Of a stretch of 64,000 nt of DNA, positions 52,543-60,348 are shown in pieces. Numbering within the stretch: the first letter of the stretch is position 1; each line of letters opens with the position of its first letter. This DNA comes from Paraburkholderia unamae. Lineage in GTDB: Bacteria; Pseudomonadota; Gammaproteobacteria; Burkholderiales; Burkholderiaceae. Position numbers and translations under genes: made by a program. The notes under the pieces are model-generated. The model was not told the origin of the DNA, did not search any database, and worked only from the letters and a program-made list of their open reading frames with translations. The DNA lies in the NCBI RefSeq assembly GCF_003268775.1, contig NZ_QLSU01000014.1, forward strand, positions 62,001 to 126,000. The letters run 5' to 3'.

Positions 52543-53292
52543 ATGAGCCACACACTTGAACTCGCCTTGCCGCCGTGGCCCGATGTCGATTACGCCGCGT
52601 TCGGTGAAATCGAAACGGTCCCGCTGTCGCGCATCCAGAAGCTCGGCGCGGGTTATCTCGCGCGCAACTGGGTGACGATACCGCATGTCACCCACCAGGA
52701 CGAGGCCGATATCACGGCGCTCGAACCCGTGCGCAAGCGCCTGAGCGAGGAGTCGGGCGTCAAGGTCACGCTGCTGCCGTTCCTCATCAAGGCGGTGGCG
52801 GCGGGACTGGCGCGCTTTCCGGCGTTCAATGCCTCGCTCGACGCGGACGGGCAAACCCTCGTGCTCAAGAAGTACTTCCACGTCGGCTTCGCCGTGGATA
52901 CGCCGAAGGGCTTGATCGTGCCCGTGGTGCGCGACTGCGAGCGCAAGAGCGTGGTCGAGCTTGCGTCCGGGATCGCCGCGCTCGGTGCGCGGGCGCGCGA
53001 CAAGGGCCTGCCGATGGCGGACATGGTGGGCGGCTGCATGACCGTCAGCTCGCTCGGCCATATCGGCGGGACGGGCTTCACGCCTATCGTGAACGCGCCC
53101 GAGGTGGCGATACTCGGCGTGATGCGCGCGCAGTGGAAGCCGCAGCGCGAAGGCGACGGCATGAGCTGGCGGCTCATGCTGCCGTTGTCGCTGAGCTACG
53201 ACCACCGCGTGCTGAATGGCGCCGACGTGGCGCGCTTCGCGGCGCATCTCGCCGACATGCTGGCGAAGCCGGAGAGCTTCCCGCTTCTCTGA
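52543..53292 (+). CDS. 2-oxoacid dehydrogenase E2 catalytic domain protein lacking its own lipoyl domain
   Basis: 249 residues that correspond only to the acyltransferase core: IETVPLSRIQKLGAGYLARN and IPHVTHQDEADITALE at the start, GFAVDTPKGLIVPVVRD in the middle, and the catalytic SLSYDHRVLNGADVARF with His and Asp. No lipoyl domain and no complete E1/E3-binding domain precede it; the neighbouring 76-residue protein supplies the lipoyl part. The proline-rich opening ELALPPWPDVDYAAFG resembles the linker just before the E2 core, so the gene looks like an E2 cut at the linker. GGGAG upstream supports ATG 52543. It ends the rightward operon. Confidence 0.9.
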   Translation: MSHTLELALPPWPDVDYAAFGEIETVPLSRIQKLGAGYLARNWVTIPHVTHQDEADITALEPVRKRLSEESGVKVTLLPFLIKAVAAGLARFPAFNASLDADGQTLVLKKYFHVGFAVDTPKGLIVPVVRDCERKSVVELASGIAALGARARDKGLPMADMVGGCMTVSSLGHIGGTGFTPIVNAPEVAILGVMRAQWKPQREGDGMSWRLMLPLSLSYDHRVLNGADVARFAAHLADMLAKPESFPLL

Positions 53293-53356
53293 GTGTCGCC
53301 CCGGCGCTGTAGCGGCCCGCGCCGACGGCGCCTGCCTTTACCTTGCGTATATTCCC

Positions 53357-53523
53357 ATGCACATCGGAGTGCCCGCGGCCACGCGGGCGAACGAAACCCG
53401 CGTTGCAGCGACGCCGGAGAGATGGTGTTCGGCGATGCGAAGCAGGTTATCGAGGAGATGGTGAAGGCGGCGAGCCGGGCGGTTGGTGTGTGGCCGGTGT
53501 GCGGCGCGAGCGTCGTCAAATGA
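53357..53523 (+). pseudogene. Deletion scar of pntA-pntB (transhydrogenase) genes
   Basis: ATG 53357 opens a frame reading MHIGVPAATRANETRVAATPE, which matches the beginning of NAD(P) transhydrogenase alpha subunit (PntA). It is followed almost at once, in another frame from ATG 53422, by MVFGDAKQVIEEMVKAAS, which matches the end of the beta subunit (PntB, FGDAK...). So about 20 codons of pntA have been joined near 53419 to the last ~30 codons of pntB, with the rest of the operon lost. No functional protein is expected. The recognition is from motif memory of both ends and should be checked by alignment; the combination of the two correct ends in the correct order makes chance unlikely. Confidence 0.7.
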
Positions 53524-53551
53524 AAACGCTCGCGCCGCGCCGCTCAGGCGC

Positions 53552-54343
53552 TCAGTCGAACTTCGCGCCGCTGCGCGAGAGCATGGCGGTGACGCCGTTG
53601 CCGAAGTCGGTGCTTTGCGCGCAACGCGCCACCGCATCGGCCTCCATGGCGAGCAGGCGCGAAAAGTCAGGATAGGCCGCGCTGTTCAAAAGCCGCTTGG
53701 TGCCCGCCATTGCCACCGACGGTCCGGCGGCAAGACGCGCGGTCAGTTCGCTCACCTTGTCGTCCAGTTCCTCGTCGGCAACGACGCGCGTGACGACGCC
53801 AAGTTCGAGCGCCTCGTGCGCGTCGATGCGCTCGCCGAGCAGGGCAAGGCGCTTGGCCGCTTTCACGCCCATCGCCCCCACGAGCAGCCCGCTCAACCCG
53901 CAGTCCAGGCTCAGACCAATCAGCACATGTGCGGCGAGAAAATAGCTGCTGCTGCCGCAAATCACGAAATCCGCGGCGAGGCACAGGGCCACGCCCGCAC
54001 CGGCCACGGAGCCGCGCGTGGCCACGACAATCGGCTTGCTGCAATCGAGCAGCACTTGGGGCAGCCGGTTGCCCACCATCAGGCGGCGCTCGAACACGTC
54101 GTAGCGTTCGTCGGGCGGCAGCGTCAGGGGCTCGTGGAAGCTCTTGACGTCGCCGCCGCCGCAGAAGTGCGCGCCCTCGCCGCGCAGCAGGATGCATTTG
54201 ACGTCGCGCTCGCTATCGGCCAGGCGCACGAGTCGAATCAGTTCGCCCGTGAGTTCGGGGCTCAGCGCATTGCGCGCGTCGGGACGATTGAGCGTGATGG
54301 TGGCGACGCGGCCGGCCACGTCATAGGTGATCTGGGTAGTCAT
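53552..54343 (-). CDS. Crotonase-fold enoyl-CoA hydratase/isomerase, without the two catalytic Glu
   Basis: 263 residues of the crotonase superfamily: oxyanion-hole segment HFCGGGDVKSF and ATRGSVAGAGVALCLAADF. In classical hydratases Glu occupies the GGGCE and PE...GTIPG positions; here these read GAGVALC and HVLIGLSLDCG, so neither Glu is present. An Asp (SLDCG) lies where isomerases of the PaaG/ECI type have one. An isomerase or hydrolase activity is therefore more likely than hydration. It is last in the leftward operon MaoC, crotonase, crotonase; gaps are 30 and 10 bp. Confidence 0.85.
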   Translation of the reverse strand: MTTQITYDVAGRVATITLNRPDARNALSPELTGELIRLVRLADSERDVKCILLRGEGAHFCGGGDVKSFHEPLTLPPDERYDVFERRLMVGNRLPQVLLDCSKPIVVATRGSVAGAGVALCLAADFVICGSSSYFLAAHVLIGLSLDCGLSGLLVGAMGVKAAKRLALLGERIDAHEALELGVVTRVVADEELDDKVSELTARLAAGPSVAMAGTKRLLNSAAYPDFSRLLAMEADAVARCAQSTDFGNGVTAMLSRSGAKFD

Positions 54344-54373
54344 GGTGACGATCCGTAGAGAGTGGGGCGGAGA

Positions 54374-55183
54374 TCACGGCGCGGGAAAGCGCGGCTTGCG
54401 GCCCTCGCGAAAGGCGGCAATGCCCTCCTTGAGTTCGCCGTTCTGGAGCAGCGTCAATCCTTCGCAGGCAAGCGAGTTGTCGAGCACCGAAGCGATCATC
54501 TGGCGCAGCGGCAAGTTGGTGCACATCTTGGTGTAACGGATGGCCGACTGCGCGCCGTTGGCGATCTGCCGGGCGAAGCGCTGCACGGTGGCGTCGAGAT
54601 CCGCCTCGGCCACGCTGTAGTTGATGAGGCCGATGCGCGCCGCCTCGCCGGCGTCGAGACTATTGCCCGTCAACAGGAACTCCTTGGCCCGCGCATAGCC
54701 CACGAGTTGCGGCCAGATAAGCGCGCCGCCGTCCCCGGCGACGAGACCGATGCGCACGTGCGGGTCGGCAATGCGCGCGCTGTCCACGGCCACGATGATG
54801 TCGCACAGCAAGGCCAGCGTCGCGCCAAAGCCGATGGCGTCGCCGTTGATGCGGCAGATCACCGGCTTGGGGCATTCGAGCACGCCCGCGACGATCTTGC
54901 GGCCTTCGCGCAGCGAGTGCAGAAACGGCTGGCGATGCTCGATCTGCCGCGTGAGCCAGTTTAGATCGCCGCCCGCGCAGAAGGCGCGCCCCGCGCCGGT
55001 CAGGACGACGACCGAAACCTCCGCGTCGTCGGCGAGGTCGTCGAAGATCGTCGCCAGTTCGCGGTGCAGCGTGGCGTCGATGGCGTTCAGCGTGTCGGGC
55101 CGGTTGAGCACGACGGTGGCCACACCGGCCTCTTTCGTGATCGCAAGGCTCTCGTAGCGTGCGTAGTCGATGGTGGGTTCCAT
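54374..55183 (-). CDS. Crotonase-fold enoyl-CoA hydratase/isomerase family protein
   Basis: 269 residues: ATVVLNRPDTLNAIDATLHR, oxyanion-hole GRAFCAGGDLNWLTR, INGDAIGFGATLALLCDII, and PHVRIGLVAGDGGALIWPQL. As in its neighbour, the two Glu of true hydratases are replaced (Thr in GFGATLALLCD and His in DPHVRIG), while an Asp is present in AGDGG. Double-bond isomerisation or retro-type C-C chemistry is possible. GAGG 9 bp upstream favours ATG 55183 over an upstream TTG. It lies 10 bp after the MaoC gene stop in the same operon. Confidence 0.85.
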   Translation of the reverse strand: MEPTIDYARYESLAITKEAGVATVVLNRPDTLNAIDATLHRELATIFDDLADDAEVSVVVLTGAGRAFCAGGDLNWLTRQIEHRQPFLHSLREGRKIVAGVLECPKPVICRINGDAIGFGATLALLCDIIVAVDSARIADPHVRIGLVAGDGGALIWPQLVGYARAKEFLLTGNSLDAGEAARIGLINYSVAEADLDATVQRFARQIANGAQSAIRYTKMCTNLPLRQMIASVLDNSLACEGLTLLQNGELKEGIAAFREGRKPRFPAP

Positions 55184-55193
55184 ATCGGCGGCC

Positions 55194-56045
55194 TCAGGCA
55201 ATGTCGGCGCGGCCGTTGTTCAGCACGACCACGTCGCGTTCGGCCACGCGCGCGACGAAGCTGATCGTCGAACCGTCGCGCCAGAACTCGGTGACGATGG
55301 TCTCGCCCGGATAGACGGGCGAGGAAAAGCGCAAGCGCAGCGAGCGCAGGCGCGCCGGGTCGTTGTCGCACCATGTTTGCAGCACCGCTCGCGTGGCGAC
55401 GCCCAGCGTGCAGAGCCCATGAAGAATCGGCTGCTCGAAACCGGCCTTGCGCGCGAGCGCCGGGTCGGCGTGAATCGGGTTGTAGTCGCCCGAGAGCCGG
55501 TAGAGCAGGGCGGCGCGCCCGAGCGTCGGAATGCTGCAACGCGCGTCGGCGGGGCGCTCGGGAATGGGATGCGGCGCGGGTGCCTCGTTTGTCGTGCCGC
55601 CGCTGCCGCCGTCGCCGCGCAGCACGTAGGTCGAGGTCACGGTGCTCACGAGGCGCTGCGTGTCCTGCTCGTGCAACTGTTTTTCCTGGTAGAGCATCAC
55701 GCCCTTGCCGGGTCCTTTGTCGACCACGCGCGTGACGCGAAAGCTGCCCACATACGTCTTGCCGACTTCGAGCGGCTGGTGCATCTCGAAGGCCTGTTCG
55801 CCGTGCAGCAACCTGACCCAGTCGATTTCCAGCGCCGGGTCCTTGACCCAGCCGCCCGGGTGGGAGATCACGTTGACCATGGAGGGGAAGACCTTGAGGC
55901 CGTCCTCATAGGCGAACTGGAGCTGGGCCGGGTCGTGCGGCGCCTCGCCGATGCCGATGCCGAGCGCGTACAGCATGCAGTCGCGCGCGACGAGCGGATG
56001 CTCGATGGCCTCGAATTTTCTGGAAAGTACCTTCTCGAGATTCAT
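55194..56045 (-). CDS. MaoC-type 2-enoyl-CoA hydratase (double hot-dog, hydratase-2 type)
   Basis: 283 residues with two hot-dog repeats. The C-terminal half has the full hydratase-2 motif YRLSGDYNPIHADPALARKAGF followed by PILHGLCTLG, with catalytic Asp and His intact; the N-terminal half is degenerate, as in MFE-2/ChsH-type hydratases. It should add water to a 2-trans-enoyl-CoA giving the (R)-3-hydroxyacyl-CoA, which the 17beta-HSD4-like SDR at 16645 could then oxidise. It is first in the operon running left to 53552 and has an operator copy 77 bp upstream. Confidence 0.92.
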   Translation of the reverse strand: MNLEKVLSRKFEAIEHPLVARDCMLYALGIGIGEAPHDPAQLQFAYEDGLKVFPSMVNVISHPGGWVKDPALEIDWVRLLHGEQAFEMHQPLEVGKTYVGSFRVTRVVDKGPGKGVMLYQEKQLHEQDTQRLVSTVTSTYVLRGDGGSGGTTNEAPAPHPIPERPADARCSIPTLGRAALLYRLSGDYNPIHADPALARKAGFEQPILHGLCTLGVATRAVLQTWCDNDPARLRSLRLRFSSPVYPGETIVTEFWRDGSTISFVARVAERDVVVLNNGRADIA

Positions 56046-56121
56046 GGTGGGTCTGCTCGTGTGAGTGGGTTGCGCAGGCGCGACCGGAGGGCGCGGAGCA
56101 CGGCCGATCGTTAAAATTAAT

Positions 56122-56135
56122 ATACGGAAGCATAC
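56122..56135 (-). promoter_or_regulatory. Island operator copy (9/12) in the divergent MaoC / phosphatase region
   Basis: ATACGG-AA-GCATAC with one perfect half and the flank GCATACTAAA also found in other copies. It lies 77 bp before the MaoC gene and about 230 bp before the phosphatase gene on the other strand. The 56046-56363 gap (318 bp) is AT-rich and otherwise shows no gene that I can support. Confidence 0.45.
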
Positions 56136-56363
56136 TAAATGTGTCCACGATTTTGTGGGTGAAAACGAGCAATGGCGCGTGATTCAAAGAATAGTTGCGT
56201 TTGTTTTGGTGAAAATTATCGTTCGCAACATGACGATATTTGAATTGGATGTTATGCTTCAGAACGAATATCGACCGGCGGCTTTCGCCCGACGTGATTC
56301 CACGCCGTGGTTTCGCGTGGTGTTTCCAGGTAGTGACGACCAGTGACGACGAAAGAGATCACC

Positions 56364-57146
56364 ATGACCGACGCTTACATCCGCCTGCGCGGCGCGCCGA
56401 ATTTCCGGGACTTCGGCGGCTATCACACCCGCGATGGGCGCTACGTGCCGCAGCGCAAGCTGTTTCGCTCCGACGTGCTTGCCGGCTTGACGCCCGAGGA
56501 CTTCGGGCAAGTGGCCGGGCTCGGCATCCGGCTCGTGTGCGATTTGCGCGGGGCGCTGGAGCGGGAGCGCGAGCCGACGCCCTGGCCCGCGGGGCAGTCG
56601 CCCGAGGTCCTGCACATGGACGTGAACGCCGATCTGCGCTCCGGCGAGTCCTGCATTCTCGACATGCTGCGCGAGAGCACCACCCAGGCCGCCGCCGAAG
56701 CAGCGATGCTTCAGACCTATCGCGAGATCGCGCATGCGTTGCAGCCGCATCTCGCGGCCTTGTTCAAGCGGCTGGCCGAGGGCGAGGGCGCGCCGCTCAT
56801 CATTCATTGCACCGCGGGCAAGGACCGCACCGGCGTGCTGGCGGCCGTGATCCAGATGGCGCTCGGCGCGCCGCGCGAGCACGTGCTTGCCGATTACCTG
56901 CTGACGGCGCGCTATCGCGACCCGGCCCGGCTCGAACTCACCATCGCCGACCTGTTGCTCGTGCTGCTGGGCCGCGAGCCGTCGCGTGCCGTTGTCAGCG
57001 CGCTGGCGGCCGTGCGCGAGTCGTATCTGGAGACGGCGCTGGAGGTCATCGAACTGGAAAACGGCTCGCTGGAGGGCTATCTCGCGGCAGGCGGCGTCGA
57101 TGCCGCCACGCTGCGCGAGGTCCGCGAGCGGCTGCTCGCCGGATAA
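56364..57146 (+). CDS. Tyrosine-protein phosphatase-like (DSP-family) protein
   Basis: 260 residues. The active-site signature HCTAGKDRTGVLAAV gives the C-x5-R loop of cysteine phosphatases, and RGAPNFRDFGGYHTRDG at the N-terminus is typical of the bacterial Tyr/lipid phosphatase-like group (PtpB type), with FRSDVLAGLTPEDF after it. Substrates of relatives are phosphotyrosine or phosphoinositides; here a small-molecule phosphate is conceivable because the island also has an APH-type kinase. The likely start is ATG 56364; GTG 56343 in frame is possible. It precedes the Rieske oxygenase gene by 108 bp. Confidence 0.87.
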   Translation: MTDAYIRLRGAPNFRDFGGYHTRDGRYVPQRKLFRSDVLAGLTPEDFGQVAGLGIRLVCDLRGALEREREPTPWPAGQSPEVLHMDVNADLRSGESCILDMLRESTTQAAAEAAMLQTYREIAHALQPHLAALFKRLAEGEGAPLIIHCTAGKDRTGVLAAVIQMALGAPREHVLADYLLTARYRDPARLELTIADLLLVLLGREPSRAVVSALAAVRESYLETALEVIELENGSLEGYLAAGGVDAATLREVRERLLAG

Positions 57147-57254
57147 GGCGCACGACAGCCGCGCCACCGCAGTCCCACCGTGCTCTACCCGAGCCATCCA
57201 TTTCGTCCGGCGCCCACGCGTGCCGGCCAACATTGACAATACGAGAGGTTTGAA

Positions 57255-58664
57255 ATGACCGGCACTACTTCTGGGGAGCGCAAGCGCGGCCACGCGTCGG
57301 CTGTGAGTCCGCTCGTTTGCGAGCTTCATGCGAACGACAGCCGTCCGCTTCCGCTTGCGCTGCGCGCGGCGGGCACTGTCGATCCGCTGGCCCGTCCGGT
57401 TGCCTTCGCGAAGTATTGGGACGCGGCGTTTGCACAGCGTGAAACGGAGCATGTCTGGAAGAAGACGTGGCAATTCGCGTGCCGCGAAGAGGATATTCCC
57501 GCCGTTGGCGATCGCGTCAATTACGACGTCGGCAACCTGTCGTTCATGATCGTGCGGAGCGCACCCGATGAAATCCGTGCGTTCTACAACGCATGCCTGC
57601 ATCGCGGCACGCGCCTTTGCGGCGGGCTTGGCTCCGGCGAGCGCGTGCGCTGTCCGTTTCACGGCTGGGAATGGAATCTCGACGGCAGCCTGCACAACAT
57701 TCCGAGCCAGTGGGACTTCCCGCAGACCGAGGGCAGCGACTACAGCCTGCCCGAAGTGAAGGTGGGCCGCTGGGGCGGTTTCGTGTTCGTGAACGCCGAT
57801 CCCGAGGCGGCGCCGCTGGTCGAGGCGCTCGGCGTGCTGCCCGAGCATTTCGCCAGCTGGAAGCCGGAAGAACGCTTCACCTTCGTGCATGTGCGCAAGC
57901 TCGTGCGCGCGAACTGGAAGGTCACGCTCGAAGCGTTTCTCGAGGCCTATCACGTGATCGAGACACATACGGACGCGTTGCCGTTCACCGGTGACGCCTC
58001 CACGCAGTACGACATCTGGGACGACGGCAAGAGCCACGTGAGCCGGCTCATCACGCCGCTCGGCATTCCGAGCCCGCATCTGGGCGACGGCGCTTCGGCC
58101 CAGGCGGCCGTCGACGCCGTCACCCAGGTGTTCGCGATGGCCATGGGGCCCGACGCCGTGGTGCCGCGTTTCGACGCCGCAGCGGGACGCGGGCGCGCCG
58201 AAGTCGCCGAGTGGCGCAGGCAGTTGATGAGCAAGGCCCTGGGGCGCGACTTCTCCGCGCTCACCGACGCGGAACTCGTGGACACCGTCCAGTATTTCAT
58301 GTTCCCGAACTTCTGCCCGTGGTACGGCGAAGGGCTGCCGCTGAGCTATCAGTTCCTGCCTTACAAGGACAATCCCGAGGAGTCGGTGATGGTGATCCGC
58401 CTGCTGCTGCCGCTGCCGGGCAACGGCGTGCCGCGTCCGCCGTCGGCGCCCGTGATCGAACTGGGTTTCGACGAGACGTTCGAGGGTGTGCCGCAACTCG
58501 GCCTCATCAGCCACATCTTCGAGCAGGACATGAGCAATCTGCCGAACATTCAACTCGGCTTGCGGGCCGCGAGCGACGCGCGCGCGTTTGCAACACTCGG
58601 GCAGTACCAGGAGTGCCGCATCAGTCATTTCCACGAGACGCTCGATCGCTACGTCGACCAGTGA
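57255..58664 (+). CDS. Rieske non-heme iron oxygenase, alpha subunit
   Basis: 469 residues. The Rieske [2Fe-2S] ligands are in CLHRGTRLCGG and RCPFHGWEWNLDG (Cys-x-His ... Cys-x2-His). The mononuclear-iron motif is EAFLEAYHVIETHTD with two His and a downstream acidic residue expected near PFTGDAS. It should hydroxylate or oxidatively demethylate a ring compound using O2. Its closest type seems to be Rieske enzymes of the aromatic/steroid group lacking a beta subunit, so probably a homotrimer. GAGAGG before ATG 57255 supports the start. A Rieske ferredoxin follows at 26 bp; no ferredoxin reductase is found in this window. Confidence 0.93.
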   Translation: MTGTTSGERKRGHASAVSPLVCELHANDSRPLPLALRAAGTVDPLARPVAFAKYWDAAFAQRETEHVWKKTWQFACREEDIPAVGDRVNYDVGNLSFMIVRSAPDEIRAFYNACLHRGTRLCGGLGSGERVRCPFHGWEWNLDGSLHNIPSQWDFPQTEGSDYSLPEVKVGRWGGFVFVNADPEAAPLVEALGVLPEHFASWKPEERFTFVHVRKLVRANWKVTLEAFLEAYHVIETHTDALPFTGDASTQYDIWDDGKSHVSRLITPLGIPSPHLGDGASAQAAVDAVTQVFAMAMGPDAVVPRFDAAAGRGRAEVAEWRRQLMSKALGRDFSALTDAELVDTVQYFMFPNFCPWYGEGLPLSYQFLPYKDNPEESVMVIRLLLPLPGNGVPRPPSAPVIELGFDETFEGVPQLGLISHIFEQDMSNLPNIQLGLRAASDARAFATLGQYQECRISHFHETLDRYVDQ

Positions 58665-58690
58665 GCCGGGCTTGACCCTGAGTTGAACTT

Positions 58691-59068
58691 ATGGAAACGG
58701 AAAAGGTAGCCGCCGGGGCGCAATTCGTCGACGCCATGGCGTCGTCGGAGCTGGCCTCGGGCGCGCAGCGCGCGGTGAACGTGAATGGCCGAAGCATTCT
58801 GCTTTGCCGCGTGGGCGGCGAGGTGCATGCGCTCGCCAATCTATGCCCGCATGCGCACCAACCGCTGGAAGGCGGGGCGATCGAGGGGGGCGCGATACGC
58901 TGCCCGCGTCACGGTGCGTGTTTCGACCTTGCCAGCGGGGCGTCGCTGAACGGCGTGACGCGTACGGCGGTGCGCACGTTCGCGGTGCGCGAGCGCGCGG
59001 GGCGTATCGAAGTCGATGCGCCCCGCGCGAACGTCGGCTATTTTCCGGATTTCAGTCAGGATGCCTGA
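58691..59068 (+). CDS. Rieske-type ferredoxin
   Basis: 125 residues. [2Fe-2S] ligands lie in NLCPHAHQPLEGG and RCPRHGACFDLASG. The protein is small and soluble and should shuttle electrons to the oxygenase encoded 26 bp upstream. The reductase that would feed it is not in the window. The C-terminus carries a short extension (ANVGYFPDFSQDA). The stop at 59066 is 8 bp before the likely start of the next gene, so the three genes 57255-59408 are one operon. Confidence 0.92.
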   Translation: METEKVAAGAQFVDAMASSELASGAQRAVNVNGRSILLCRVGGEVHALANLCPHAHQPLEGGAIEGGAIRCPRHGACFDLASGASLNGVTRTAVRTFAVRERAGRIEVDAPRANVGYFPDFSQDA

Positions 59069-59075
59069 GGTTGTG

Positions 59076-59408
59076 ATGATGCCTGTATCGATCGTCGTAG
59101 TGGGCAGCCGGCGCGCCGTGCGCTACGAAGAAGTGACGCTTTCGCGCGACGGCAGCCTGGTGCTTTTCACGGGCCGCTTCGGCGAGCGCGAAGTGCGTTG
59201 CGCCATTGCGCGCGAAACGCTGGAGCAGCATTTCTGGCTGCCCGAGGGCGCGAGCGAGTCGTATGTCATCAAGTCGTTTCTCGACGGGAGCCAGCGCATC
59301 ACGGCGGCCGTCGAGCGCCGCTTGCTCAGGGAGCGCCGCGAGCCCGTGATGCTCGGTTCGCGCGACTTTCGCGATCAGGCGAAGGTCGCGCTGCATGTAG
59401 CGGCTTGA
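59076..59408 (+). CDS. DUF1488-like small protein
   Basis: About 110 residues starting at ATG 59076 or 59079 (MPVSIVVVG). The pattern RYEEVTLSRDGSLVLFTGRF, CAIARETLEQHFWLP and a C-terminal LLRERREPVMLGSRDF recalls the DUF1488 family of small proteobacterial proteins of unknown function. It has no export signal. It overlaps nothing but follows the Rieske ferredoxin by 8 bp, with TGAGG as ribosome-binding site. A role as an accessory to the oxygenase is only positional inference. An alternative start at ATG 59061 overlaps the ferredoxin stop. Confidence 0.55.
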   Translation: MMPVSIVVVGSRRAVRYEEVTLSRDGSLVLFTGRFGEREVRCAIARETLEQHFWLPEGASESYVIKSFLDGSQRITAAVERRLLRERREPVMLGSRDFRDQAKVALHVAA

Positions 59409-59452
59409 GCGCCGGTTAGCGCCGGATAGTGCCTGGGCGCGTCCACCGGCGC
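59409..59452. terminator. Possible hairpin between convergent operons
   Basis: GCGCCGGT at 59409-59416 pairs perfectly with ACCGGCGC at 59445-59452 but with a 28-base loop and no T-run. It lies between the DUF1488-like stop and the end of the leftward SDR gene. Confidence 0.25.
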
Positions 59453-59463
59453 ACGCGAGCGCT

Positions 59464-60333
59464 TCAGGAGCCGCGTTTCTGCGCGAGTGCTTCCTCGCGT
59501 TCATCCCGGTCCGTCGAGACGGACAAGGCTCGCCATGCCTCTATATTGGCCCGGAAGCTGTCGATCTTCGCCAGTGCGAACTCGACGGCGTCGGAACCGG
59601 CAGCGTACCGCAGCGGCGGGCTGGCGGACTCGGCAAGGCCAAGCAGCGCGCCCGCGAGCTTCGCGGGGTCGCCAATCTGCCGATGGTTCATCGAGCGATG
59701 CCGTTCCACGAGTTGCGCCGTGAACGGCGCGTAATCGTCGATATCGAACTGGCCGTAGCCGATCGAGCTGGCGTCGAGAAAATTCGTGCGAAAGAAGCCG
59801 GGCTCGACCAGCGTCGCGTGGATGCCGAACGGCTTGAGTTCGTGCGAGAGTCCTTCCATCCAGCCTTCCAGTGCGAACTTCGAGGCGCTGTAGATGGAGG
59901 AGCCCGAGAACGAGACGAATCCCGCAATGGAAGACACGGTGAAGATGTGCCCGCCGCGCTGCTTGCGCATGGCGGGCAGCACGCCGCGCGTGAGGTTCAT
60001 CGCGCCAAACACGTTGGTTTCGAATTGCGCGCGCACTTGCGCGTCGGACGTGTTCTCGAAGCAGCCTACCTGACCGTAGCCGGCGTTGTTCACGAGCACG
60101 TCGATGCGCCCGAAGCGCCGGTACGCGGCGTCGAGCGCCGCGTGCACGTCGTCGCTGCGCGTCACGTCCAGCGGCACGGCGAGCAGGCGCTGCGCGTGCT
60201 GCGGCGGCGCTTCGATCGCGCCGGGATGGCGCGCCGCCGCGACCACCCGATGTCCCGCTTCCAGGGCGGCTGCAACGATTGCCGCGCCGATGCCGCGCGA
60301 CGCGCCCGTGACCATCCAGACCTTGCCCGTCAT
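59464..60333 (-). CDS. SDR-family oxidoreductase
   Basis: 289 residues. WMVTGASRGIGAAIVAAALE carries the cofactor motif, VVAAARHPG suggests NADP, NNAGYGQVGCFENT, VSSIAGFVSFSG and IYSASKFALEGWMEG give the active site, and VEPGFFRTNF follows. The long C-terminal region is typical of the 'classical' SDRs annotated as oxidoreductase/retinol-dehydrogenase-like in soil bacteria. GAGGAGA directly upstream supports ATG 60333. It lies 15 bp after the second acyl-CoA ligase stop, last in the operon 62886-59464. Confidence 0.87.
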   Translation of the reverse strand: MTGKVWMVTGASRGIGAAIVAAALEAGHRVVAAARHPGAIEAPPQHAQRLLAVPLDVTRSDDVHAALDAAYRRFGRIDVLVNNAGYGQVGCFENTSDAQVRAQFETNVFGAMNLTRGVLPAMRKQRGGHIFTVSSIAGFVSFSGSSIYSASKFALEGWMEGLSHELKPFGIHATLVEPGFFRTNFLDASSIGYGQFDIDDYAPFTAQLVERHRSMNHRQIGDPAKLAGALLGLAESASPPLRYAAGSDAVEFALAKIDSFRANIEAWRALSVSTDRDEREEALAQKRGS

Positions 60334-60348
60334 CCGTGTTCTCCTCGT

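Noticed and set aside
56259..58634. Minus-strand open frame opposite the phosphatase and Rieske oxygenase
   Set aside because: No recognisable domain; the plus-strand genes have diagnostic C-x5-R and Rieske motifs.
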